In this document: positions 1 through 7,118 of the stretch, piece after piece | Layout of the letters: every line of letters begins with the position of its first letter | Numbering within the stretch: position 1 is the first letter of the stretch | NCBI GenBank assembly: GCA_964401455.1 | Contig: CAYNYI010000090.1 | Span: 1 to 11,350, forward strand | Length of the DNA: 11,350 nucleotides | Direction of reading: 5' to 3' | From: CAYNYI01 sp964401455 | GTDB lineage: Bacteria; Fibrobacterota; OXYB2-FULL-49-7; CAYNYI01 | Notes under the pieces: model-generated | Databases searched by the model: none | What the model was told of the DNA's origin: nothing | The model's input: the letters and a program-made list of their open reading frames with translations, nothing else | Position numbers and translations under genes: made by a program

Positions 1-78
1 TTGCTCGGTCAGGCCTACGTCTGGAAGGAACAGTACGGCAACGCCCAGAGACACTTGCGGAATAACTGATCTTTTCAT
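1..78 (-). CDS. N-terminus of an exported protein (partial)
   Basis: The reverse strand has an ATG at 78-76 preceded by GGGAGG at a 5-base spacing, a textbook ribosome binding site. The 26 visible codons are open to the window edge. The peptide begins MKRS, continues with a hydrophobic stretch (VSLGVAVLFLP) and then a more polar tail, which looks like a signal peptide or membrane anchor. Nothing of the mature protein is visible, so the function is unknown. It would be transcribed divergently from the cluster at 360. The same bases are open on the plus strand, ending in TGA at 67-69. I prefer the minus reading because of the ribosome binding site and because the AT-rich intergenic region begins directly behind it. 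Confidence 0.5.
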   Translation of the reverse strand, partial: MKRSVIPQVSLGVAVLFLPDVGLTEQ

Positions 79-166
79 TTTTCCTCCCGTCAGGAATTGT
101 TTTATTCATATGTGATAAATATAATCTCTTTCTACCATTACCTCTCAGATTTCTTTTATTATTTTA

Positions 167-194
167 TTGATAATTTTACAACGAAAATTATATT
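167..194 (+). promoter_or_regulatory. Candidate sigma-70 type promoter
   Basis: TTGATA at 167-172 and TATATT at 189-194 are separated by 16 bases in a very AT-rich stretch, close to the -35/-10 consensus. Transcription would begin near 201-204, in a GGGGGAG run. It would drive either a leader for the Nif3 gene at 360 or a short RNA ending at the terminator at 329-357. This is consensus matching only, and AT-rich DNA gives chance matches. Confidence 0.4.
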
Positions 195-328
195 TTCTGG
201 GGGAGAAGTTATTTTATTTTTAACAACATGTGTATTGCCAGAAGACAGCCCATTGCTCTTTCAGGAGGTACCCGCCCGGGTCCCGACAGATGATTTTATA
301 TATTTAGTGTATATGAATTCAGGGTAAC

Positions 329-357
329 AGGGCGCGCCGGCTGTGCCCTTTTTTTTT
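329..357 (+). terminator. Intrinsic terminator directly before the Nif3 gene
   Basis: AGGGCGC (329-335) pairs with GTGCCCT (343-349) as a seven-base-pair stem with one G-U pair and a seven-base loop. A run of nine T follows (349-357). This is a canonical rho-independent terminator on the plus strand. No clear plus-strand gene lies upstream to need it, and the U-tract ends two bases before the ATG at 360. It may end a small RNA or act as an attenuator for the downstream cluster. Confidence 0.75.
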
Positions 358-359
358 AT

Positions 360-1466
360 ATGGAAATTATGATACTCAGAGATATCATCACGGCCCTTGA
401 TAAAATTTTCCCGGGATCAGCAGCTGAACACTATGATAATCCCGGGCTTCAGGTCGGAAGAGAGAAAGAAAGAATAAAGAAAGTTCTTTTTTGTCTTGAT
501 TGTACGCCGGGTGCCGTAAAAACCGCTGCCGAACAAAACTGCGGGTTGATATTTTCTCATCATCCGCTTTTTTTTAAGAAATTTCGCTCTTTAAAAAGTT
601 CTGATTACTACGGCTCAATCGCTATGGAACTTGTCAGAAGAGGTATTGCCTGTTATAGCGCACATACGAACTTTGACAATATGGAAAACGGTTTGAACGA
701 TTATGCCGCGGAAATTATGGGGCTTTTGGAAGCAGTCCCGCTGCGAAGCTGTTTGAACCGCGAATTTTATAAAATTTCTGTCTATGTTCCTGCCGAATAT
801 TCGGACAGAGTGCGGGACACGATGGCCGGAGCCGGGGCCGGCAAAATAGGAAATTACGGCAGTTGTTCTTTTATCTCTGGAGGAAAAGGGAGTTTTATTC
901 CTCTGGAGGGTTCCGATCCCTATACAGGCAGGCAGGGGCATAGAGAAGTCGTTGAGGAGGTTAAGGTGGAAATGGCCTGCGAAAAGCGTTTTTTAAGAAA
1001 AGTTTGCTCCTCGGCGGAGAAAGCCCATCCTTATGAGAAGCCTGCGATTGATATTTTCAGGCTTGAAAACAGCCTGGTTTCCGACAAATGCGGGGTGGTG
1101 GGGAATTTACCGCGTTCTGTTAATACTGAGAGTTTTCTACGGAAGCTGAAGAAGCTGTTCGATATAGACAGGTTGCGTTTATGCGGGAAAGCACCTCTTA
1201 AAATCTCACGTGTCGCTTTCGCCGGGGGAAGCGGAGGAGGCTTTTTTAATGACGCGGCAGCGGCCGGCGCGGACATTTTTATTACGGCGGATATTGGGTA
1301 TCATACAGCGCTTGAGGCGTCAGGCCGCGTTTTTACGGTTGACGCCGGGCATTTTGAGACTGAGTACAGAGGGCTTGAGAGGGCCGCATCAATTATTGCA
1401 GGGCACCCGGAGCTTGGTAAACTCGGTAAGCATTTTTACAAAGAAAAAGTTTTTTATTTTAAATGA
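360..1466 (+). CDS. Nif3-like dinuclear metal-center protein (DUF34/NIF3 family)
   Basis: This 368-residue protein is the long form of the Nif3 family, with an inserted CutA/PII-like domain as in Bacillus YqfO. The N-terminus (IITALDKIFP, then HYDNPGLQVG) is typical. Metal ligands expected for the family are present: the HHP motif at residues 67-69, H102 and D106 in AHTNFD, and H331 with E335 in GHFETEY. The inserted domain carries the family motif KAHPYEKPAIDIF. Family members form hexameric rings with two metal ions per subunit. The biochemical role is unsettled; GTP cyclohydrolase I and phosphatase activities have been proposed, so the name is structural. The start is unclear: ATG at 360 has no ribosome binding site, while the in-frame ATG at 369 has a weak GGA at 362-364 and matches the usual family start better. 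The zinc-ribbon gene follows after 16 bases, suggesting one transcript. Confidence 0.93.
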   Translation: MEIMILRDIITALDKIFPGSAAEHYDNPGLQVGREKERIKKVLFCLDCTPGAVKTAAEQNCGLIFSHHPLFFKKFRSLKSSDYYGSIAMELVRRGIACYSAHTNFDNMENGLNDYAAEIMGLLEAVPLRSCLNREFYKISVYVPAEYSDRVRDTMAGAGAGKIGNYGSCSFISGGKGSFIPLEGSDPYTGRQGHREVVEEVKVEMACEKRFLRKVCSSAEKAHPYEKPAIDIFRLENSLVSDKCGVVGNLPRSVNTESFLRKLKKLFDIDRLRLCGKAPLKISRVAFAGGSGGGFFNDAAAAGADIFITADIGYHTALEASGRVFTVDAGHFETEYRGLERAASIIAGHPELGKLGKHFYKEKVFYFK

Positions 1467-1482
1467 CTCTGGAGGCAAAAAG

Positions 1483-2259
1483 ATGGTAGACAGTCTGAAG
1501 GAACTTCTTAAACTGCATGGCAAGGACCGAGAAATAGATGCGCTGCTTCAAAAAAGCAAAAACCTGCCTGAGAATATAAGAGAGCTCGAATCCGAGATAC
1601 AAAGCGTCGAAGAACTCGTGGCTAATGCCAGAGGAAAAGAGGAAGACTTGGGAAAAGAGCTCAAGCAGGTCGAGAACAGTATAACAGAACATAAAGAATC
1701 TCTTGAAAAAAGCCGGAAAAAGCTCAAATCCATTACAACGAATAAAGAGTATGATGCGGTCCATCTTGAGATAGACGCGCATGAAAACGCTATTTCGCAG
1801 GGTGCAAAAAACATCCGCGAGGCCGGAGAAAATCAGGAAAAAGCCGCGGAAGATCTAAAAGAAAAAGAGGCGCTATACGAAGAGATTAAGTCCAAGTATA
1901 TGCCTGAGCTGGATAAACTTAAAGAGGAAATGAGCGGATTTGACAGCGAGCTTGACAGGCTTAAAAACGAAAGGTCAGACATTACTTCCAAGATTGATAA
2001 TAAATTTGTTGAAATATATGAGCGTATCAGAAAGAAAAGGAAAAAGGGAAGCCCAATAGGTTATTTTAACGAGCAGGAGCGCAGATGCGGTTCATGTTAT
2101 TCCAAATTGCTGCCAAAGCAGTTTGTTTCGGCAAAAAGAAATGATGGCCTTATCTTCTGCGAAAACTGCGGTGCAATTCTTGTCTTTCTTGAAGAGAAAA
2201 AAGATGAAGAGGCTCCCGCTTCGGAGGCTGAAGAAGCAAAGAAAGAAAAAACAGAGTAA
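1483..2259 (+). CDS. Coiled-coil C4 zinc-ribbon protein (COG1579 / CT398 type)
   Basis: This 258-residue protein has a long charged helical region (about residues 5-190), rich in Lys and Glu with heptad-like leucines, that should form a coiled-coil hairpin. A C-terminal zinc ribbon follows with Cys at 202, 205, 226 and 229 (CGSC and CENC), then an acidic/basic tail rich in Glu, Lys and Ala. This is the zf-RING_7/DUF164 architecture of COG1579, which includes chlamydial CT398 (CdsZ). Members are often called predicted nucleic-acid-binding proteins; their exact function is not settled. The ATG at 1483 is chosen because GGAGG lies seven bases upstream (1471-1475). A longer open frame from 1210 would run through the Nif3 gene and lacks family similarity. 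Pairing with nif3 is a recurrent bacterial gene order. Confidence 0.9.
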   Translation: MVDSLKELLKLHGKDREIDALLQKSKNLPENIRELESEIQSVEELVANARGKEEDLGKELKQVENSITEHKESLEKSRKKLKSITTNKEYDAVHLEIDAHENAISQGAKNIREAGENQEKAAEDLKEKEALYEEIKSKYMPELDKLKEEMSGFDSELDRLKNERSDITSKIDNKFVEIYERIRKKRKKGSPIGYFNEQERRCGSCYSKLLPKQFVSAKRNDGLIFCENCGAILVFLEEKKDEEAPASEAEEAKKEKTE

Positions 2260-2275
2260 AAATCGGAGAATGAAA

Positions 2276-3748
2276 ATGACGGAGAAATTTATCGGTGAAG
2301 GTCTCACTTTTGATGATGTTCTTATTGTTCCGGGGGAAAGTTCGGTCCTTCCCTCACAGGTTGACGTATCAACATCCCTGACAAAAAATATAAGGATAAA
2401 CATCCCTCTTTTGAGTGCTGCCATGGATACGGTTACAGAAGCCCCCATGGCTATTGCGATGAGCCGTGAGGGCGGTATAGGTATCATACATAAGAATATG
2501 ACGGCCGCCAGACAGGCAGCCGAGGTTCAGAAAGTTAAGCGGTTTGAGGCCGGAATGGTCATTGACCCTGTTACTCTTTCTCCCGATCATAAAGTCAGAG
2601 ATGCCGTTGAGCTTATGGATAGAGCCGGTGTTTCTGGTATTCCGATTGTTAAAGACGGGATATTAAACGGGATAATCACAAACAGGGATATGCGTTTTCA
2701 GACCGATCCCGAGAGACTTATATCAGATTTCATGATAAAAGGCGCTTCACTTATTACGGCGCCTCTTGATATTTCGATGGAAGAAGCGCAGGACATTCTT
2801 CACAAAAACAGAATAGAGAAACTTCCCGTTGTTAATTCTTCGGGAAAACTTATGGGGCTTATAACGCTTCAGGATATAAATAAAAGAAAGAGTAAACCGA
2901 ATGCCTGCCTGGATAAAGACGGTCGTCTTCTCGCGGGAGCTGCTGTCGGAGTAACTGCGGACACTCCGGACCGGGTCGCGATGTTGAAAGACGCCGGTGT
3001 TGATGTCGTAGTTCTTGATACTGCGCACGGGCATCAGAAGCTTGTAGTGGAAATGCTTCGCAAGCTGAAAAAGAGATTCTCCGGACTTGATGTTATCGCA
3101 GGTAATATAGCAACAGGCGAGGCGGCAGAGGTCTTGATCGGCGAAGGAGCAGATGCTCTTAAAGTAGGTATAGGACCCGGCTCAATCTGCACAACGCGGG
3201 TCATAGCGGGGGTCGGGGTACCTCAGATAACAGCCGTTTATAATGTTGCGGCGGTAGCTTCCAAAAAAGGAATACCCGTAATCGCCGACGGTGGTATTCA
3301 TTATGCGGGTGATACAGCAAAAGCCGTTGCCGCCGGCGCAGATCTTGTAATGGTGGGCAGTATGCTCGCGGGAACCGATGAAAGTCCGGGAGAGCTTATA
3401 CTTTATAAGGGCAGGCGTTTTAAAACATACAGGGGAATGGGTTCGGTCGAAGCCATGAAAGAAGGCAGCAAGGACAGGTATTTCCAGTCTGAGAATGAGG
3501 ACGAAAAAAAGTTCGTTCCGGAAGGAATTGAGGGACGTGTGCCTTATAAAGGAGCGGTGATGGATTCTATTTATCAGTTGGTTGGAAGTTTTAAATCTGC
3601 CATGGGCTACAGCGGCGCGGCTAATATTAAAGAAATGAAGGAAAAAGCCCGATTTGTAAAAGTCACCCCGGCGGGTCAGCGCGAAAGCCATCCCCATGAT
3701 GTGGTTATTACGAAAGAGGCTCCCAATTATAAACTCGGTTTCGATTAA
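2276..3748 (+). CDS. guaB: Inosine-5'-monophosphate dehydrogenase
   Basis: GuaB oxidises IMP to XMP with NAD+, the committed step of GMP synthesis in the cytoplasm. The 490-residue protein is of normal length. It starts with the family signature GLTFDDVLIVPG. It carries two CBS domains at about residues 95-205, which in this family bind purine nucleotides and regulate activity. The catalytic loop GIGPGSICTTR follows, with the nucleophile at Cys305. The ADGGI phosphate-binding stretch is at 337-341, the RGMGS segment at 386-390, and the mobile-flap Arg401-Tyr402 pair is kept; with this start the numbering coincides with E. coli. ATG at 2276 is preferred over ATG at 2270, because GGAG at 2265-2268 is seven bases from the former and one from the latter. 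It follows the zinc-ribbon gene by 16 bases, and rnpB begins one base after its stop. Confidence 0.98.
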   Translation: MTEKFIGEGLTFDDVLIVPGESSVLPSQVDVSTSLTKNIRINIPLLSAAMDTVTEAPMAIAMSREGGIGIIHKNMTAARQAAEVQKVKRFEAGMVIDPVTLSPDHKVRDAVELMDRAGVSGIPIVKDGILNGIITNRDMRFQTDPERLISDFMIKGASLITAPLDISMEEAQDILHKNRIEKLPVVNSSGKLMGLITLQDINKRKSKPNACLDKDGRLLAGAAVGVTADTPDRVAMLKDAGVDVVVLDTAHGHQKLVVEMLRKLKKRFSGLDVIAGNIATGEAAEVLIGEGADALKVGIGPGSICTTRVIAGVGVPQITAVYNVAAVASKKGIPVIADGGIHYAGDTAKAVAAGADLVMVGSMLAGTDESPGELILYKGRRFKTYRGMGSVEAMKEGSKDRYFQSENEDEKKFVPEGIEGRVPYKGAVMDSIYQLVGSFKSAMGYSGAANIKEMKEKARFVKVTPAGQRESHPHDVVITKEAPNYKLGFD

Positions 3749-3749
3749 T

Positions 3750-4081
3750 TTCTTCCGCAGGCCGGACAGCCGCTGTCGGATTTTTTATCCGGCAGAGGAA
3801 AGTCCGGGCTCCGCAGAGCATTCCGGCGGGTAACACCCGTCTTCCCTCCGCGAAGCGGCGGGAAAGGACAAGTGCAGCAGAAAGTATGTACAGGTAATGC
3901 TGTAGTGAAATCATGTAAACTCCGGAAGGAGAAAGGCCGAGTACAGGGAGAGGTGCTGCTCGCACCGTCTGATCCCGGGGTAGGCCGATAGAGGCGAACG
4001 GGTAACCGTCGTCCCAGATAAATGGCTGTCGGCTTCGGTTCGCCGGAGCAACAGAACCCGGCTTACAGGTCTGCGGAAGAA
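3750..4081 (+). ncRNA. rnpB: RNase P RNA (bacterial class A)
   Basis: This is the catalytic RNA of RNase P, which cleaves 5' leaders from pre-tRNAs. Conserved blocks are present in order: GAGGAAAGTCCGGGCTCC at 3795-3812; the GTGCAGCAGAAAGTA block near 3871-3885; TGTAAACTCC and AAGGCC near 3914-3938; GGGGTAGGCC near 3977; CCCAGATAAATGGCTGTC near 4013-4030; and ACAGAACCCGGCTTA near 4051-4065. P1 pairs 3750-3763 with 4068-4081 over 14 base pairs with one G-U. P2 pairs GACAGCC (3765-3771) with GGCTGTC (4024-4030). P3 is a plain nine-pair hairpin (3773-3781 with 3787-3795). GGT at 3952-3954 lies where the tRNA CCA-binding loop is expected. The ends are set by P1 and could be a few bases shorter. 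No separate promoter or terminator is evident, so it is probably processed from a longer transcript. Confidence 0.96.
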
Positions 4082-4087
4082 GTTTCT

Positions 4088-5497
4088 ATGTCTCTTATAA
4101 CCGTTTCATTTCTAACCCTCCTTTTTGTTTTCGTTTCTCCTTTGTTTCCTGACGACAGGCAGACAGCTGCCCTTTTCATCGAAGACATACTGGTCCGGGG
4201 GAATCGCGCTTTTTCGGATATCCGGATAATGTCTTTAATTAATATCGCTCCGGGGGACACCGTGGAAGGCGAAGAAGTACGGCAGGCCATAGAGGAACTC
4301 CGACGTCGGCCGGAATTTTATTCGGTTAAGGCGGAAGTTGGTCCGGGTAGCAGGGGTAAAATACTCGTTTTCAACGTAAAAGAGGTTTACTCTATACCTG
4401 TGAGGCTTAACCTTGACGTACATTCTCGAATGTACGGAGAAGATAAGTTCTGGTTTGATGTGAGCGGCTCTTATCTATTCAGGGAACTTGGTCCCCGAAG
4501 TCTCTATTCACTTAAATTATATGGCGCCTTGGTTAACAAATACCGGATAGGGGCCGACCTTAAACGCTCCAGGATTATTTCCTGGCGATATTTCGGAGGA
4601 ACGGACAATAGTATAGGAATAGAGCCCGAAGAGGAGCTTCTTTTTAACCGTTATTTTATTCGGAATTCTTTGTACTTCGGATGGAGATATTCGGGAGATT
4701 CATATTCTTCAATAAAAGCGGGTAGCAGCCGTAACAATCTTACAAGGGCATTTCTTGGCTCGGGCAGTGATAAACTTAAAAGCGGGAAAGATACAACCGA
4801 TATCGATAATTATTATTACGGAAGTATTAACCTTCTTACCGTTAACAAAAAAAACAGCGCTTTCGATACCAAAAAGGGCTGGTATCTATCCTTATCGGCG
4901 GCGAGGTATTTCGGGAATTACCGGATTTTTTTTGACGGGCACGGTAATGATTACAGGTTTAATCAGGTATGGGGAGTAATAGAAAAATATATACCGGCAG
5001 GGGAGAGTTTTGTAATCGCTATGCATGCAGAAGCTGTAGTCAAGGACAGACTTGTCGAGGAAAAAAAAGGCGTGGATCTTATTTATTACAGGGCAACCTC
5101 GCATTTCCGGGGTTATGATGAAGAACGCTTGATGCCTTTAAATAATTACGCGGCTTTAAACACTGAATTAAGATTTTCTTTATACCGCTCCCCGACCCTG
5201 AGGCTCTCTGATTACCTTGTGACAGGAGGACGTTCTGATATAGAAAAACTTATGGATGAAAATGTTAAAAGGATGGGCGGGGTTTTTTTCGAGATAAAGG
5301 GCGCGGTCTTTGTTGATGCCGGATACCGGTGGAACAATAAGCCCCCGGAGTATCATAATTGGCGGAATATTATGCCCGCCGCGGGGGTGGGTCTGCGTCT
5401 TGTTCTTCCTACAATAAGCCGGGGAGCCTCTATGGATATTTCCGTGAATCCGGAAAAAGAAATAACCGCGCATGCTTATCTGGATTATATTTTCTAA
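4088..5497 (+). CDS. Omp85-family outer membrane protein with one POTRA domain
   Basis: The 469-residue product starts with a signal peptide (hydrophobic residues about 5-20, probable cleavage before DDRQ). One POTRA domain at about residues 30-102 carries the typical VRGNRAFSD segment and an RPEF motif. The rest looks like the 16-stranded Omp85 barrel (bacterial surface antigen D15 domain). It includes an RGY motif at 341-343, the counterpart of the conserved VRGF/Y on barrel loop 6, and ends in an aromatic residue (DYIF), as expected for BAM-assembled barrels. BamA usually has five POTRA domains, so this is a short paralogue (TamA-like or patatin-barrel-like without the patatin), not BamA itself. 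The ATG at 4088 is chosen because the signal peptide starts there; an upstream in-frame ATG at 4022 lies inside rnpB. The likely ribosome binding site GGAAG (4075-4079) sits within the 3' strand of rnpB P1. Confidence 0.87.
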   Translation: MSLITVSFLTLLFVFVSPLFPDDRQTAALFIEDILVRGNRAFSDIRIMSLINIAPGDTVEGEEVRQAIEELRRRPEFYSVKAEVGPGSRGKILVFNVKEVYSIPVRLNLDVHSRMYGEDKFWFDVSGSYLFRELGPRSLYSLKLYGALVNKYRIGADLKRSRIISWRYFGGTDNSIGIEPEEELLFNRYFIRNSLYFGWRYSGDSYSSIKAGSSRNNLTRAFLGSGSDKLKSGKDTTDIDNYYYGSINLLTVNKKNSAFDTKKGWYLSLSAARYFGNYRIFFDGHGNDYRFNQVWGVIEKYIPAGESFVIAMHAEAVVKDRLVEEKKGVDLIYYRATSHFRGYDEERLMPLNNYAALNTELRFSLYRSPTLRLSDYLVTGGRSDIEKLMDENVKRMGGVFFEIKGAVFVDAGYRWNNKPPEYHNWRNIMPAAGVGLRLVLPTISRGASMDISVNPEKEITAHAYLDYIF

Positions 5498-5539
5498 TTA
5501 CAATAAAATTAGCAAAAAAATATGAAAAAGCAACAATAG

Positions 5540-5545
5540 TATAAT
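5540..5545 (+). promoter_or_regulatory. Candidate -10 element before the HhH-barrel gene
   Basis: A perfect TATAAT lies in an AT-rich gap, 14 bases before the ATG at 5560. No convincing -35 hexamer is found 16-18 bases upstream. If used, the transcript would start near 5552 with a leader of about eight bases and no ribosome binding site. The evidence is one hexamer, so it is weak. Confidence 0.3.
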
Positions 5546-5559
5546 AGTATATTGTTACC

Positions 5560-7098
5560 ATGAAGGCTTTATGCTTTATACTTTATGCTGTCTTGTCCGC
5601 TGTTGTCTGCGCCGACTGGCCGGTTAATATTCACAACGGAGATGTTTCAGAGCTTCTCGCTGTGGAGGGAGTCAGTATTGCGGATATTGCTTTGATTGAG
5701 GCTTTTGTAGAAGAATACGAAGAAAAATCCCTTGGTATGCTAAAAGAGCGGTATTTATCTTTATATCTCATAATTGAGCCTTATGCTGAGTACAGGAAGA
5801 CAGAAAAAGCTCTTGAATTCAGGAAAACGGGAAGATACTTAATAGACAGTCTTTCTGGCGGCAAATCGTCCGGGGAATTCAGGGCCGCCGGTCAATACGA
5901 AAATTATGAAGCATTTATTGTTTTGAAAGATGATTCCGCCGGATTTGGAAATTCTTTCTACAAAGGTATGGTTAGCCTTCAAAAAGATTGCGTTTCAATC
6001 TATGCCGGAGATTTCCGCCTCAAAAGAGTAGCTCCGGTCCTCCGGGGACCTCCCCGTCCGTCCGGAAGTGAGCCTGGGCCGCATTCCTTATTCAGGGGCG
6101 CAGGCTTAGAAGGTGAATTCGGTGAATTCGGTATATCAGGGGTGCTTAGCAGGCGAAACACAGAGTCTTCTAAAACAGGCTGCGGAGGGGTTATATTTGA
6201 GTCAAGGCAATTTAATCCGCTTCGATTTTCTGTCTCAGCCAGTGCCTTATCGGTAAATTTTAAATCTCCTGGGAAAAAACAGGCTGCGTCCTTTTCGTTT
6301 TCGGCTGAATTTGAAAATAAAGAAACTTCGGCGGAGTTTTTTTTACTTTATTCCGGATTTCCCGGTCCGGGGCCCTCCGGGCCGGGTGCGGAAATTCTAC
6401 TAAGAAGAAAGACTGTCGGAAAAACCGGATACTTCAGGTATTTTTTTTATTCTGCCAAAACGGTTTCACCATGCAGCCGCCCGGCTGTAAAAAACTACAG
6501 GACATATTATCTTGAAGATAATGCGGTTTTTCTTGACGGAGTATGCGGTCTCCGGGGAGCGGAGACAGGTATCCGGCGGAGAAAATGCGGCGGCTATTCT
6601 TATTCTTCGGTTTTTATTATATATTCAGACAGAAAAGTAAACGGTGTTGGCGGGCGTTTAAGCAGCAGGAGCAGCATTTATCCCGGAAAAGGCTTCCGGT
6701 TCGAGCTAAAGAGTAATACAGTAAAAAGACCGGATGAAAACCGTGCTTCACAAAACACGAGCCTCGAAATAATAAAAAGACAGAAAGGATTTTCGCTGGG
6801 GACCTCGCTCTCTTTGCGGCTTTATTCTGATGCTGATTCCCTTGTCGATTTAAACTCTGGTCCGGTTTTAAGATACAGTAAAAGAAGCGGGCTCTGCCTT
6901 GAAGCCTCGGTGATGTTCTGCTTTTTGAATAAAATAAATACCGGGAAATTGAGCCTAATAAAGAAATCTGATCAATGTCTATATTCTATAAGCATAAGAA
7001 AAGAAAAAGAATCTGATGCTTCTTTCTTTAATAATATTTCATTCGAGACGGGAGAAAGATACCGCATTTATTTCTCATTTACTTACCGCGGCGGCTGA
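5560..7098 (+). CDS. Predicted outer-membrane barrel protein with HhH-like N-terminus
   Basis: The 512-residue product has a signal peptide (residues 1-18, cleavage after CA). Next comes a segment at 22-53 (VNIHNGDVSELLAVEGVS, then IADIALIEAF) resembling the ComEA-type helix-hairpin-helix pattern 'VNINxAxxxELxxLPGI'. Here the hairpin glycine region is altered, so DNA binding is doubtful. The remainder is rich in alternating beta-strand patterns, with YAGDFRL at 148-154 and RGAGLEGEFGEFG from 179, recalling a family of HhH plus beta-barrel outer-membrane proteins seen in Bacteroidota and relatives. The function of that family is not known to me; DNA uptake or an envelope role are guesses. No C-terminal phenylalanine is present (ends YRGG). 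The ATG at 5560 fits the signal peptide but lacks a ribosome binding site. It lies 62 bases after the Omp85 gene and 20 bases before holA. Confidence 0.65.
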   Translation: MKALCFILYAVLSAVVCADWPVNIHNGDVSELLAVEGVSIADIALIEAFVEEYEEKSLGMLKERYLSLYLIIEPYAEYRKTEKALEFRKTGRYLIDSLSGGKSSGEFRAAGQYENYEAFIVLKDDSAGFGNSFYKGMVSLQKDCVSIYAGDFRLKRVAPVLRGPPRPSGSEPGPHSLFRGAGLEGEFGEFGISGVLSRRNTESSKTGCGGVIFESRQFNPLRFSVSASALSVNFKSPGKKQAASFSFSAEFENKETSAEFFLLYSGFPGPGPSGPGAEILLRRKTVGKTGYFRYFFYSAKTVSPCSRPAVKNYRTYYLEDNAVFLDGVCGLRGAETGIRRRKCGGYSYSSVFIIYSDRKVNGVGGRLSSRSSIYPGKGFRFELKSNTVKRPDENRASQNTSLEIIKRQKGFSLGTSLSLRLYSDADSLVDLNSGPVLRYSKRSGLCLEASVMFCFLNKINTGKLSLIKKSDQCLYSISIRKEKESDASFFNNISFETGERYRIYFSFTYRGG

Positions 7099-7118
7099 AG
7101 AGGCCGGTATTACTGGAT

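Noticed and set aside
1..69. C-terminal end of a plus-strand gene stopping at 67-69
   Set aside because: Open for 22 codons, but the opposite strand has a start codon with a strong ribosome binding site and a signal-like peptide over the same bases.
97..327. Open frame of 76 residues on the plus strand in the left intergenic region, ending just before the terminator
   Set aside because: It starts at TTG with only a weak ribosome binding site, is composed mostly of Phe/Tyr/Ile as expected from AT-rich DNA, and resembles no family I know. I cannot exclude a leader peptide but have no support for one.
3182..3697. Minus-strand open frame of 171 codons
   Set aside because: Antisense to the strongly conserved guaB C-terminal half.
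4022..4087. Upstream start for the Omp85-family gene
   Set aside because: The extension lies inside rnpB and would move the signal peptide away from the N-terminus.
5494..5520. Hairpin CTAATT/AATTAG followed by an A-run after the Omp85-family gene
   Set aside because: Only AT pairs and one GC pair, and no T-run downstream on either strand, so it is not a convincing terminator.
6113..6131. Tandem 9-base repeat GGTGAATTC encoding GEFGEF
   Set aside because: Just two copies, in frame, in a strand-like region; fits ordinary coding sequence.
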